Counted from the stretch's first letter, positions 11,736 through 22,301 are shown. The stretch: 64,000 bases of DNA from Schizochytrium sp. TIO01 (GCA_004764695.1 SMSO01000025.1:5076362-5140361), one strand, 5' to 3'. The notes: generated from the letters alone by a model not told the origin. Program-made: numbers and translations.

Positions 11736-12254
11736 GTGAAAAGCCTGCAGTATCAAGGATGCCGCATGAGAAGTCGCGGCTTCCATGATGAAAGCTTCCA
11801 GCGGTGTGTTTGAGTGATTGTTGGGTTTTCTAGCTAGCTAGAGATGGTAGAAGGTGTACGAGAAAGCAGGTACCTACGTAACGATCACTCGCTCGTCTAT
11901 AGATTCCTGATTCCATGAGAGAACTTCGCTTTGACAAACCTACTTCTTCTTTCAGTTTGGTTTAGTTTTTTTTTTTGTTTTTTTCTTCTTCCTTCTTCTA
12001 AAATATTTTGATTAATGTTTTCGTATAAAAGTTTTTAGCTTTAAATTGAAAAATAAATAAAAAAAATAATAATAAGAGGCTGACGACATGAACTTCAAGA
12101 TTTGCCACAGAAATCCAAACCTTAGAACTAAACCTTTATCTGCAGTCAATGAAACACGATTGATCCTGCTCGCACAGCGCAATGCGATTTGTCGCTCCAC
12201 GGTCAAATGACAACAACTATTCCCGAACCCCACAAAAGGCAGGCACGCAGGCAG

Positions 12255-12298
12255 CAAAAGCAAAAGCAAAAGCGAAAACAAAATCAAAAGCAAAACAT
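12255..12298. repeat. Short AAAAGC-type hexamer repeat
   Basis: Imperfect hexamer array (gcaaaa units with gcgaaa and tcaaaa variants), about seven units. Confidence 0.75.
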
Positions 12299-12623
12299 TT
12301 CAGGTACCAATTCTATTTTCATAAGCTTGCCTTGATTCTTTCATTCTGTAACGAAAGCAGCAGAAAGTATCTCCAACAAGTTCCCGCACGCCCTGACACC
12401 GTCTCTCTCGGGGATTTAATCAACCTCCTCGTCGTTGTCGCCTCTGATTCCGCCGTGCTCGCCGTCATGGCAACTTCTCCCCTTCGCCAGCCGTGGCCTC
12501 CATAACTCGCACAAACACGCACGCACGCATCCATCATACTTACGCACATGCGTCTATACCGTCAGTCAATCAGCCCATCACAGTACTACGTTGGTATCGC
12601 CACAGCGAATTTGATTAAGTACG

Positions 12624-13042
12624 TGCAATGCAATGCCATGCAATGCAATGCAATGCAATACAATGAATGCAATGAATGCAATACAATGAATGAATCCAAT
12701 ACAATGCAATACAATGCAATCAATGCAATGCAATGCAATGCAATGCAATGCAATGCAATGCAATGCAATGCAATGCAATGCAATGCAATGCAATGCAATG
12801 CAATGCAATGCAATGCAATGCAATGCAATGCAATGCAATGAATGCAATGCAATGCAATGCAATGAATGCAATGAATGCAATGCAATGCAATGCAATGCAA
12901 TGCAATGAATGCAATGCAATGCAATGCAATGAATGCAATGCAATGCAATGCAATGAATGCAATGCAATGCAATGAATGCAATGAATGCAATGAATGCAAT
13001 GAATGCAATGAATGCAATGAATGCAATGAATGCAATGAATGC
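12624..13042. repeat. CAATG pentamer satellite grading into a 9-bp repeat
   Basis: About 419 bp built from the pentamer CAATG. A nearly perfect core of about 24 copies spans 12723-12844. It is flanked by interspersed gaatg units, and the right end (about 12967-13040) is a higher-order 9-bp unit (gcaatgaat), about eight copies. The array has no stop codon in any frame on either strand, which creates long false open frames up to 246 codons. A short array of the complementary unit (CATTG) recurs at 24061-24086. Confidence 0.95.
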
Positions 13043-13137
13043 ACCGCCGCTGCGCCTGCCGCCTTCCTCCGACGTGGTAGAGTGAGTGCAGAAAGAAAGA
13101 AAGAACTCCATCGAGACAGACACCACCTGAAGCCTGA

Positions 13138-13212
13138 AGCCTGCCTCCCTGATGCCTGCCTCCCTGATGCCTGCCTCTTCAAGACTCAGGCAGGCAGTCA
13201 GGCAGGCAGGCC
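13138..13212. repeat. CCTGCCTC repeats facing a CAGGCAGG tract (imperfect inverted repeat)
   Basis: Three direct copies of gcctgcctccctgat-like units at 13138-13175 are followed by tcaggcaggcagtcaggcag at 13187-13207, which is partly complementary to the first part, so the segment could fold into an imperfect hairpin. Confidence 0.6.
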
Positions 13213-13483
13213 TGTAGGGGCGCGAGGGGGCTGGCGCGTCGCCGGCGCGCAAGCGGCACAAAGATGGCTGCGGCAACTTCCTTGGGCGGGGCGTCAGGCA
13301 TCCGACTTTGTGCCGCACACTAAATTGCAGAGCTATGAAGTACTTAGTTAGTCCTATGCATTACGAGCAATGAAAGTATTTTATTTGTTTGTTTTATAAA
13401 CTTAAAAGAGCTATTTTTATTAAGTTTAATTAGGGAAAAGAGGCGCTTCAGTATATGTTATGGATTGATTTGATTTATTCAGT

Positions 13484-13627
13484 GATTTGTTTGTTTGTTT
13501 GTTTGTTTGTTTGTTTGTTTGTTTGTTTGTTTGTTTGTTTGTTTGTTTGTTTGTTTGTTTGTTTGTTTGTTTGTTTGTTTGTTTGTTTGTTTGTTTGTTT
13601 GTTTGTTTGTTTGTTTGTTTGTTTGTC
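13484..13627. repeat. TTTG tetranucleotide array, about 35 copies
   Basis: Uninterrupted TTTG/GTTT microsatellite of about 140 bp. A matching array in the opposite orientation (CAAA, about 20 copies) lies at 41608-41688. Open frames across it (FVCLFVCL or NKQTNKQT) are artefacts of the repeat. Confidence 0.95.
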
Positions 13628-13699
13628 TGTCATCTGCGTCAGAATCAATCGATCGATCAGCACATGCGATCGTCCTTCCGCTAGAACTTGTGAAAAACG

Positions 13700-15060
13700 A
13701 CAAGAATCCTCCACAACTCACTCACTCACTCATTCACGCACTCGCTCATTGCCCAATGCACTGCGCTGCACTGCACTGCACTGCGTTGCTCTCGGCCACC
13801 ATGATTCACGGAGATGCACGATTGAAATGAATGAATGAATGAATGAAAGTGCTCAAGCCTGAAGTTCAATCTCGGCGTCTCGACAGCTTAGATTGCCATC
13901 TTCGTGGAAGTCGTCGACGCTTTGGCGATGGCCGCCATTGCAAGAGGAGCAGCTTGCCTGAAGCAACGATGATGCAGCCCTGCCATCGACCAATCGATCG
14001 ATCGATCTTCGTTGACGATGACGATGACGATGACCACGATGCTGCTGCTGCCGCTGCTACTGCTGCTGCCGGTCGTGACGATGCAGATCGCAAGTTCCCG
14101 GAGGCCTTCTTCCTGAGCCGGAGTGAGGTCGCGTACGCCACGATGGCCTCCCTGTTTGTGTGGTGGAAGAACCCGCTCTGAAGAGCCCTGAGTCAGGAGC
14201 GTTTGGCCTGTTCATCGTGCGTTCATCGCCCTGTCGCTGGACGTGTCCTGAAGGAGAGGCCTTCTCGTGCAGGCAGGCAGGCAGGCGGGCGATACCGCCA
14301 GGCCCAGGGGCGTGGCCAGCTCGCGTCTATCGCGTGGGTCGGTCTCTTGCGCGGAACTGCGAAGAGGCGCACGAAGCGAGCACGACTCGACTCCGAGTTC
14401 TCGACCCAAGATGCGGCCGTCCATCGTGGCCGGCAGCTCCAGCTCCAGCGCAAGCACCAAGACACAGCAGCGCTGCTGCTGGGTCCTTCATGGAGCCGTG
14501 GCTTCGCAGACGCGGTCAGTGTCCACCTCCGCCGCCGCCTTCACGCGCGCATGAGATGGGTCCGCAGCAAGAACCGCCGCCCTGAGAACCTCGCAATCAC
14601 CGCCACCACCAGCAGCCATGGGGCTGACTCCGGCTGGGCCGTTGGGCGGCCGCCCGCGAGCTTGGGAGTCCAGGCCTGGGCCCGCCAGCATCAGCATCGG
14701 CAGCGGCAGCATGCGTGAGCTCCATGCTCGCGCGAGCTCTGCGATTCTCCAGAGTTCTGTTTTCTTGGATTGGGCAAAATCTTTGTGATATCTATCTATG
14801 TATCTATCTATCGTCAGGAGAACCCGAGGTTCCAGGCTTCCTCGCCCGTCGTGGCAATCGGCCGTAGGCGGTCGCAAGCGCGAACAAGCGCTCGGCCGGG
14901 GTCTCCTTGCGAGCTCTCCTTGCGGTCTCTGCGACGAGCTGGCCGGTCCCGTGGGCTCTCGGGATCTTCGCTTCGCTTTGGTTTGGGATGATGCTTTGGT
15001 TTGCTCTCTCTCCAAATCCTGATTCTGCTCAATAGGCGTTCTTTTCCCTCGTGATGCGCC
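13700..15060. other. GC-rich non-coding island, no gene supported
   Basis: GC-rich DNA with short repeats: gaatgaatgaat near 13827-13847, gatgacgatgacgatgac near 14016-14033, gctgctgctgccgctgct near 14040, caggcaggcaggcaggcgg near 14271-14290 and tctatctatc near 14791-14812. Several overlapping open frames exist on both strands with Ala/Arg/Ser-rich translations and no domain I recognise. I treat them as chance openings in GC-rich sequence, but a transcribed non-coding unit is possible. Confidence 0.45.
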
Positions 15061-15371
15061 CTGCCACCCTCACCTAATAGTTACATACCTCACCATAGGA
15101 CCCGTTCTTTTCATCGGAACGCCTTTTTGTTGTTTTCTTTGTTTTCTTTGTTTAACTTTGGATATTTATTTTACGGAGTGCTATATAACAAAAGTTTTTT
15201 AGTTTTCCATAATAAAATATGCGATTCCAGTTAAACCAAAAACAATGTTTTGATAACAGATAAAACAAATAAATTGTTGTTGTTGTTGTTTTTAACAAAC
15301 AAAAGAGAGAAAGATTTTCCGAACTGAGTCTCGTCATTCATGGTTTTCATCCCTTTGGGTTGCAAAACGGA

Positions 15372-15625
15372 CGGAAGAAGAAGAAGAAGAAGAAGAAGAA
15401 GTCCGCATCACAGGGAGGGGGCGTGTCGAGCGACGCTGATGAGCTCCAGGCTCTGTGCTTTCCCAATGGTGTGCTTGGGAGATCTCCCTTCACCTCATGT
15501 CGCGTAATGCAATTCATCCGTTTGTTCGTTCGTTCGTTCGTTCGTTCGTTCGTTTCTACTTTAGTTTTAGTTTTAGTTTTAGTTTTAGTTTTAGTTTTAG
15601 TTTAGTTTAGTTTAGTTTTAGTTTT
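15372..15625. repeat. AAG, TTCG and TTTTAG arrays
   Basis: An (AAG)n tract at about 15374-15402, a (TTCG)n tract at about 15524-15553, then about seven TTTTAG hexamers grading into TTTAG pentamers at 15559-15625. The hexamer resembles but does not equal a telomere unit (no GGG). Confidence 0.9.
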
Positions 15626-16140
15626 CTTTCTTCTTCAAAGCTGTTTTCGCTGTTCTGAGCGACTTAAGAGGAAGAGGGCGTTAGGAGGCGGTAGCAAAGC
15701 CCTACTCTGGCAAAGTGAGAGACCTATTGGGTACTTCGTTCTCGTTTATTCTGCGAATACTCCCCGTCGGAACCTCCTTTCAAAGCACAGGAACTCGCAC
15801 GCTTCACAGGTCTTCCTCGCAGTGCTTTCTTCTTCTTCGCCGCGAACGACGACGGATCACACGATATGATATGATATGATGTCAAAGCAAATCATAGCAT
15901 AGCATATCAGATTAGATCAGATCAGATCAAATCAACGCGGAGACAGGACAGGCAATCGCATTTCTTGGCCTTTTTGGCCTTTTCATGATTCCTCACTCAT
16001 TCCACTTTTCGAAAGAAAAGAAAAGAAAAGAGAATAAAAGAAAAGAGAATAGAAGAAAGCACCTCCACGCTAGCCGTATTTACCGTAAACAGTAGCAGTG
16101 GCGGCTTCCAGCTAAATAAGTATGTGCGCCGTGACAGAAC

Positions 16141-16166
16141 AGAAACAGAAACAGAAACAGAAACAG
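16141..16166. repeat. AGAAAC hexamer array
   Basis: About four copies of agaaac in a purine-rich, non-coding stretch. Related AAAGA-type tracts lie near 16010-16060 and 16350-16390. Confidence 0.8.
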
Positions 16167-16419
16167 AAGGAGAGGTGGTAGGTCTTTGCTAGGCTTTACA
16201 CTGAGAGTCCCTTTCAAATGTCAGTGAAAAGAAACAAACTAAAATAAAATGAGACACAATAAACAATAACAATGAATGAACAACAACATTTAATGAATAT
16301 ATGGTGATTAATTGTACATACATTGTGTAAGTGATGACGACGATCGAAAGGAAAAGAGGAAAGAGGAAAGAAAAAGAAAAAGAAGGAAAGCGACGTGGTA
16401 GGGTGCAGCTACTGTTTAA

Positions 16420-16665
16420 GCTAGGAGGCCAGGCGAGGCGCAGCAGGCCTTCGAACAGGCTGCGAGCAAGAGCAAGAGCGCTTGCTTGCTTGCTTGCTTG
16501 CTTTTCTTGATCGCGTGGAGCTGTGGCCGCGCCAGAGAAGGAGCCGGAGGCAGCAGCAGCGGCCACAGGCCTCGGCTCAGGGCCACGCCTCTTGGCCCAG
16601 CCACGGCGGCCTGGCAGCTCGCTGCTGCAAGGTAGAAGGTGAAAAGTGGCGAATTAACAGATAAC
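16420..16665. repeat. GC-rich island with GCTT array
   Basis: GC-rich block with gcttgcttgcttgcttgctt at about 16480-16503 and many gcagcagcagc/ggccacgcc segments. Open on both strands without recognisable products. It resembles in composition the islands at 11.1-11.5, 14.2-14.9 and 25.2-26.3 kb. Confidence 0.55.
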
Positions 16666-16689
16666 ATTTGTTTAAGCAGGTGAATGAAA

Positions 16690-16850
16690 GGAGGGTTGAA
16701 AGGGAAGTAAAAGGGAAGTAAAAGGGAAGTAAAAGGGACGTAAAAGGGACGTAAAAGGAAAGTAGATCGGGGTTAATAGGGGGATTGAAAGGGCGGTGAA
16801 AGGAGAGTAAAAGGGGGGTAAAAGGAATGTAAAAGAATGTAAAAGGAGAG
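16690..16850. repeat. 11-bp minisatellite upstream of the PEP carboxylase gene
   Basis: About 14 imperfect copies of an 11-bp unit (gggaagtaaaa with ggacgtaaaag, ggggtaaaa and gaatgtaaaag variants), ending about 310 bp before the PEP carboxylase start codon. Confidence 0.85.
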
Positions 16851-17067
16851 GCGCCTCCGCAAGATTTGTCGGGTTCGTAGACCCGGAATTGCCGGAGCGA
16901 TCGGATCGCGACTCGTGACAGCTCGCCGTTGCGCGGCAGCTGAAGCGTGGCCAGACCTGCGTGCGCGCAGGCAGGAAGGCGGGAACAGAGGCAGCCAGCC
17001 CCGCTGCCAGCAGAAGACCCGGCAGCCGGTCGGAGAAGCCTGATCTGTCTGCGGCTCTCATTACCCG

Positions 17068-17097
17068 CGTATCTATATCTATCTATCTATCTATCGA
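17068..17097. repeat. TCTA array just upstream of the PEP carboxylase start
   Basis: Short (TATC)n tract, about six units, ending about 65 bp before the ATG. It probably lies in the promoter or 5' UTR, so length changes could affect expression (inference). Confidence 0.8.
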
Positions 17098-17162
17098 ATA
17101 ACAGCACTTGGCAAATCTGAGAGATCACATTGAGGTATCATTGCCATCTCAGAATTGCGAAA

Positions 17163-20100
17163 ATGATGCGCGCTAGAGCTCGCGGAGCGGCGTCCTCGCT
17201 GGCGCTTGCACCGCAGAAAATGGACTCGCGCAACGTGGCGATGCCGGTGTTTCTGCGCTTGAAAAGTTCTGATGCTTCTTCGTCATCCCCAGGAAGCGAC
17301 ATGCCGATGCCAGATCTTAGCAAACCCGGTCTCCGCACTGACGTTAAGCGCCTCGGCCGCATCTTGGGTGGCATTATCAAGGAAGAGGACGTGAACGTGT
17401 ACAACCACGTCGAAAACCTCCGTCACCTTGCTAAAGACTTCCGTCGCGACTCCAGCCAAGTCGCTTTCGATGATATGGTCCGCACTGCAGGATCCCTGTC
17501 CCCTCGCGAGGCAAAGGATGTAGCAAGGTCCTTCTCGCACTTCCTCGCGCTCTCAAACTGCGCAGAAACCCACCACCGTGTGCGTGAGCTTGAAGAGCTG
17601 CGACGCAGCCAGAACGTCCCATCGCCGTTCCCTGACAAAAAGGACTCCTCGCGTGGCGCAATCCAAGCTCTGCTCGACGAAGAAGGACTCTCCCCACGTG
17701 AGGTACGCGAGACTCTGATCAAACAACGCGTGGAACTCGTCCTGACAGCTCACCCGACCGAGATCAACCGTCGCACGGTGCTGGACAAGCACCGTCGCAT
17801 CAATATGGCTCTTGACGCTTCTGACAGACTTGATCGTCTTAACGAGGGACCTCCCGAAGCTTCCTACGAGCGTCGCGAAGTTGAAGATTCGCTCAAGCGT
17901 GAGGTTGCAAGCCTTTGGTCGTCTGACCAGATCAGACGCTTCAAGCCCACCCCATTCGTAGAGGCCCAAGGTGGCCTTGCTGTCATTGAATCTGTGCTCT
18001 GGACCGCAGTTCCGACATACCTTCGCAAACTTGATGCAGAACTTGTCAGGTCACTTGGAGAGCGCGGACTTTCTCCGGATGAGGCGGGGCTCCCCCTTGA
18101 TGCAGCCCCGATTCGATTTGCTTCGTGGATGGGAGGTGACCGTGATGGTAACCCGAACGTTTCGGCGGAAACCACGCTCCAGGTTGCTGCTTTGCACAGG
18201 TGGCAAGCAGCGACTCTGTACGTGGCAGACCTTGAGGCGCTTTACATTGAGCTCAGTATGAGCACAGGGTTCTCCAATGAAGTCAAGCACTTGGCATCGA
18301 ATATCCACAAGTCCCCTGATACGGTTGAATTGTACCGCCGCATTATTGGCAACTTGAGACTGAGACTGCTTGCAACCGCTCAAAAGGAAGAAAGAGCTCT
18401 CCGAGGAGCGGACTTTACGCCAACTCATGCAGGACAAAACCCGCAGCAGCAGGTCGATGCCAAGCCGCTGGAGAAACCTGAAGATCTCATGGGACCTCTT
18501 AAGGCTATTCATGCGTCGCTCAGGGCGTCTGGAAGATCCGAGATTGCCAACGGAAGACTCGCTGACACAATTCGTCGTGTGGCGGTTTTTGGACTCACGA
18601 TTATGCCGCTTGATATTCGCCAGGAGTCCACAAGGCACCTCGAGGCTGTCGATGCTATCACAAGACATCTGGGACTTGGATCGTACGCTCAGTGGGATGA
18701 GGATACCAAGATCAACTGGTTGTGCCAGGAACTCAGCACGTCACGACCGCTCTTGCCGCATCAGGTGCTCAGTGACTTCAACAACTATGGATTCTCAGAA
18801 ACTGTTGTTGATACCCTTGAGACCTTCCGCGCCGCCTCGCAGCTTGGTGAGGGATCCCTTGGTGCATATGTCATCAGCCAGGCCAAGGCCACCAGCGACG
18901 TGCTCGCAGTGGCTCTGCTCCAACAGGAGTTTGGCATGGTCGGTGCTCCCGCTGCTGCCGGTGAAGGTGGCAACAAGTTTGCCAAGAACCTTCGCCCTAT
19001 GATGCGTGTCGTACCCCTCTTCGAGACCCTCGATGACCTTAACAACGCCCCGGGTATCATGCGCCGTCTTCTTAACCTCCCCGCTTACCTAGGTCGCATC
19101 TCTAACCGTCAGGAGATCATGGTTGGCTACAGTGATTCTGCCAAGGATGCAGGACGTCTAGCCGCTTGTTGGGCTCAGTACCGCTGCCAAGAGGAGCTCG
19201 TTAAGGTTTCTAAGGAGCTCGGTGGTGTGGAGCTGACCTTCTTTCACGGCAAGGGTGGTACTGTCGGACGTGGTGGAAACCCGGCTGTGTACCGTGCTGT
19301 GCTTTCGCACCCTCCCAACACCATCGATGGACGTTTCCGTGTAACTGAGCAAGGCGAGATGATTACGCAGAACTTTGGTGACCCGGCCATCGCGCAGCGT
19401 ATTCTCGATATTTACACCGCTGCTGTCCTCCGCGAGAAGCACTACAAGCACGTTTTGCCTTCAGCAGAATGGCGCCAGACTATGGATGCCATCTCTGAGA
19501 CCTCATGTGCGAAGTACCGCAAGATGATTCGTGAAGAACCTACGTTTGTGCCCTACTTCCGTACTGTGACACCGGAGCTTGAGCTTGGTTCTCTCAACGT
19601 CGGATCGCGCCCGTCGAAGCGTAACCCAAAGGGTGGCGTAGAGTCTCTTCGTGCCATTCCTTGGATTTTTGCTTGGTCCCAGACGCGTTGCCATTTGCCT
19701 GCTTGGCTCGGTGTGGGCGCCGGCCTCAGCACTGAGAACTCCATGGAGCACCTTCAGACCATGTACGAAGAGTGGCCATGGTTTCGCGAGATCGTTGATC
19801 TTATTGCCATGATTCTGTCCAAGGCTGACCCTCCTATCGCTGCCAACTACGATGCCCAGCTCATCCCTGGTGCCTCTGATAACGATGATGTAAAGGACTC
19901 CATGGTTGAGCTCGGTAATGCCATTCGTGAGAGCCTCAAGCGTACCTGTGGCAAGGTTCTCGAGGTGTCTGGCCAGTCTGATCTCAACATGGGTAACACC
20001 ATCCTCCAGCGTGAGCTTGAGGTTCGCTCTCCTTACCTTGACGCACTTAACGTGATCCAGTGTGAGGTGATGCGCCGTCTGCGTCAGAACGAGTTCGCCT

Positions 20101-20183
20101 CTGCCGAAGAGGAGGCCTTCCTGCGTGATGCCTTGCTCATTACCATTAACGGTATTGCCGCTGGCCTCCGCAACTCCGGTTAA
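17163..20183 (+). CDS. ppc: Phosphoenolpyruvate carboxylase
   Basis: PEP carboxylase (EC 4.1.1.31), about 1006 residues, adds bicarbonate to PEP to give oxaloacetate, replenishing the TCA cycle. The open frame extends 11 codons upstream to a TTG, but the first ATG is at 17163 (a second follows at once). Family signatures in order: LTAHPTEINRRTVLDKHRR with the catalytic His (about 197), SWMGGDRDGNPN (about 320), VGYSDSAKDAGRLAACW (about 655), FHGKGGTVGRGGNP (about 694), LGSLNVGSRPSKR, IPWIFAWSQTRCHLPAWLG, and the C-terminus NGIAAGLRNSG, close to the usual RNTG end. The first 60 residues (MMRARARGAASSLALAP, rich in Arg, Ala and Ser, few acids) look like a mitochondrial presequence, which would be unusual for this enzyme; a plant-type N-terminal phosphoserine motif was not seen. 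Codons prefer C/G endings, suggesting strong expression. No introns. It converges on the kinase gene. Confidence 0.95.
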   Translation: MMRARARGAASSLALAPQKMDSRNVAMPVFLRLKSSDASSSSPGSDMPMPDLSKPGLRTDVKRLGRILGGIIKEEDVNVYNHVENLRHLAKDFRRDSSQVAFDDMVRTAGSLSPREAKDVARSFSHFLALSNCAETHHRVRELEELRRSQNVPSPFPDKKDSSRGAIQALLDEEGLSPREVRETLIKQRVELVLTAHPTEINRRTVLDKHRRINMALDASDRLDRLNEGPPEASYERREVEDSLKREVASLWSSDQIRRFKPTPFVEAQGGLAVIESVLWTAVPTYLRKLDAELVRSLGERGLSPDEAGLPLDAAPIRFASWMGGDRDGNPNVSAETTLQVAALHRWQAATLYVADLEALYIELSMSTGFSNEVKHLASNIHKSPDTVELYRRIIGNLRLRLLATAQKEERALRGADFTPTHAGQNPQQQVDAKPLEKPEDLMGPLKAIHASLRASGRSEIANGRLADTIRRVAVFGLTIMPLDIRQESTRHLEAVDAITRHLGLGSYAQWDEDTKINWLCQELSTSRPLLPHQVLSDFNNYGFSETVVDTLETFRAASQLGEGSLGAYVISQAKATSDVLAVALLQQEFGMVGAPAAAGEGGNKFAKNLRPMMRVVPLFETLDDLNNAPGIMRRLLNLPAYLGRISNRQEIMVGYSDSAKDAGRLAACWAQYRCQEELVKVSKELGGVELTFFHGKGGTVGRGGNPAVYRAVLSHPPNTIDGRFRVTEQGEMITQNFGDPAIAQRILDIYTAAVLREKHYKHVLPSAEWRQTMDAISETSCAKYRKMIREEPTFVPYFRTVTPELELGSLNVGSRPSKRNPKGGVESLRAIPWIFAWSQTRCHLPAWLGVGAGLSTENSMEHLQTMYEEWPWFREIVDLIAMILSKADPPIAANYDAQLIPGASDNDDVKDSMVELGNAIRESLKRTCGKVLEVSGQSDLNMGNTILQRELEVRSPYLDALNVIQCEVMRRLRQNEFASAEEEAFLRDALLITINGIAAGLRNSG

Positions 20184-20708
20184 ATCAACGAAAACATTGA
20201 TGCTGGATTTGTACTCTTTAATTTTTCATGTTGCACTGCGTCTGAACAAATGATAAAGAGTATGATTTGACCTTCAGCTATGTACGCTCGTTACTTCTTT
20301 TTTGTTTTTTTCAATCATCACTCCACCTTTTACTCCAACTTCTTTCTAAACCCAAAACATAACATACCTTTTTATCTATCACTAATTTCTACTCATCCCT
20401 TGCAAGCTTGAACATACCTTCTGCGTAGTAGTTTTATGTTGTCCGCAAAGTGTTCTCATTTGCTGTATTTCGTTACCATGCAGAGGGAGAAAATGTTTGT
20501 TTGGAAATCTAAACAGGAATTGCATAATCCATATATCGACAAAAAATAGAGAGAACAAAATCTTCCTCGATTACTATTTAAATTACATACTATGCTCTTC
20601 TTGTATAACGCGACTTGAAAGAAATAAAACAACAATAAATCTAGAGACATGGTTGACAAGCAAAGGAACCCTTGAGAAATTCAGAATGGAAGAGAACAAC
20701 CCATGACA
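20184..20708. other. Convergent intergenic region, PEP carboxylase / kinase
   Basis: AT-rich 525-bp spacer between two facing stop codons, with a pyrimidine-rich tract near 20297-20350. It should hold both 3' UTRs. No gene seen. Confidence 0.5.
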
Positions 20709-22301
20709 TTAAGCAATCCTCAAAGATCCCTGCTCATGTTGTGGAGGGTCCACAGCATCCTTTTTGGTAAGGGAGTAATCGGACGATAGTGTCATGTTCG
20801 AATCTTTATTCTCCTGTTGCTCTTGTTGCTCTTGTTGCTGCAAGTCATCTTTAACAGCTTCGATGAGCCCGACCATGTCTTCACCCACAGCTTCATCACC
20901 TGTAACATTCACTGGAACAACAGGCTCCTTAAGACTTGCGCGAGGTGTAGAATTTCCATGCGAGTCAATTTCGCTGATAGACTCGTCAGATAGACTTTTG
21001 CGGCTCGTACCAAATGCCTTGAAGCGGATCATCGCCTGCACCGCATTCCGCAAAAGAGTGACCTTACGCTTTGCGTTCCACTCGCGCATTGGCTCAAGAG
21101 AGCTTGAAAGGTCCACATGCATGGAGCTAGCGAGGAATGGGTGCCCCAAGAGGTCCGGAATCGTAGAGCGTTTCTGAGGATCTGCCACGAGCATCTTTGA
21201 GACAAAGTCCTTGGCATCCTTGCTCACCGGGTCCCACCATGGGGAGTCAAACTCATAGTTGGCGTGGCGAATCTTGTGAAAAAGAGCACGTCGGTCCGTG
21301 CCACGGAAGGGCGGGTACCCGCAGAGCAAGATATAAGCTACCACACCAAGGGACCAAACGTCGCAAGCCCGATCGTAAGGTTTTTGAGAAATTACCTCAG
21401 GTGCGACATAGCCTGGTGTGCCGCATGCAGTTTGCATATTGGAAAAATTCTCCTCTACAAATTCTCTAGCAAAGCCAAAGTCTGCGAGACGAATCTCATC
21501 GTCATCAGTCTTGCTTGCAAGTAAAATATTCTCTGGCTTGATATCACGATGCACAATACCATTCTCGTGGCAGAACTGCACTGTCTTCAGAAGTTTGCGC
21601 ATAATTTTGCGTACATCGGCCTCTTCATAGTATTCGCGCTGCACAACACGTTCAAAAAGTTCACCGCCCTCAGCGAACTCTGTGACAATGTATAACCTCT
21701 CGGCGTCTTCAAAGTGCTCAATGTATGTGATCACGTTCGGGTGGTTCAATTTAGCAAGGATCTCTGTTTCCTTCAGAATCGAAGCAAGCTCCTTCTTTTT
21801 GAGGCGTGCTTTGGTAATTGCCTTGACTGCAACTTTATCTCCGTTTGACATTTCCGCCAAGTACACCTTGGAGTATGCACCTTGGCCAAGTTTCTTCAGA
21901 ATACGGTATTTATTCGGCTGTTGCTCATTTTTGTCAGCTGCGCCCGAGCCGGCAGAAGCCGAAGATCCAGTGGAAACCATGGAACCACGAAGAGCTTGAC
22001 CAGCGACCATATCTGCGTTGACGTTGCCCCCAGTCGGTGTAGACGGCAAATTCGACTTTGATGATTTCTTGTTACCCCAGGGTTCTGCTGGTTTCTTCTT
22101 TGTGGATGCTTGGCGACTCTTGCGCTGAGAGGCGTTGTCCGCCTTGAGCGCAGCTTTCTTGGCGCCGGTACCGGTAGATGCTGCGTTAGGCGACGCGGGA
22201 TTACTGCCTCCTGCGATCATATTTGCGGCCTCTGCAGCATTTTTCCCGCCTTGTTTGCTGTTTTTTCGCGTGAAACGTATCAGCGTCCACGGCGCCACCA
22301 T
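20709..22301 (-). CDS. CaMK-type serine/threonine protein kinase
   Basis: Predicted Ca2+/calmodulin-dependent-like kinase, about 530 residues from the ATG at 22301 (context CCAAGCATGG). The frame stays open upstream to about 22478 but without an ATG, so an upstream coding exon is possible. Residues 1-130 are low complexity (Ala/Ser/Lys-rich). Kinase domain about 132-390: glycine loop LGQGAYSKVYLAE, VAIK-type lysine in KVAVKAI, catalytic loop HRDIKPEN (about 248), DFG (LADFGFAR), activation segment ending GTPGYVAPE (about 299), DVWSLGVVAYILLCGYPPF, and the terminal HPFL. All catalytic residues are present, so it should be active. Just after, MREWNAKRKVTLLRNAVQAM (about 404-423) is a basic amphipathic helix in the position of the CaMK autoinhibitory/calmodulin-binding segment. 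The C-terminus is acidic with a QQQEQQEQQEN run. No EF hands, so it is not a CDPK. Confidence 0.88.
   Translation of the reverse strand: MVAPWTLIRFTRKNSKQGGKNAAEAANMIAGGSNPASPNAASTGTGAKKAALKADNASQRKSRQASTKKKPAEPWGNKKSSKSNLPSTPTGGNVNADMVAGQALRGSMVSTGSSASAGSGAADKNEQQPNKYRILKKLGQGAYSKVYLAEMSNGDKVAVKAITKARLKKKELASILKETEILAKLNHPNVITYIEHFEDAERLYIVTEFAEGGELFERVVQREYYEEADVRKIMRKLLKTVQFCHENGIVHRDIKPENILLASKTDDDEIRLADFGFAREFVEENFSNMQTACGTPGYVAPEVISQKPYDRACDVWSLGVVAYILLCGYPPFRGTDRRALFHKIRHANYEFDSPWWDPVSKDAKDFVSKMLVADPQKRSTIPDLLGHPFLASSMHVDLSSSLEPMREWNAKRKVTLLRNAVQAMIRFKAFGTSRKSLSDESISEIDSHGNSTPRASLKEPVVPVNVTGDEAVGEDMVGLIEAVKDDLQQQEQQEQQENKDSNMTLSSDYSLTKKDAVDPPQHEQGSLRIA

Noticed and set aside
12624-13042. 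CRISPR-like array
   Set aside because: No unique spacers; it is a simple pentamer satellite in eukaryotic DNA.
12578-13351. Overlapping open frames of 158-246 codons on both strands
   Set aside because: Created by the stop-free CAATG repeat; translations are pure IALHC or MQCNA repeats.
13455-13838. Open frames reading FVCLFVCL and NKQTNKQT
   Set aside because: Produced by the TTTG array; no start context or domain.
14160-15015. Overlapping frames of 141, 171 and 175 codons in a GC-rich block
   Set aside because: Low-complexity Arg/Ala/Ser/Pro composition on both strands, and no recognised domain or splice structure.
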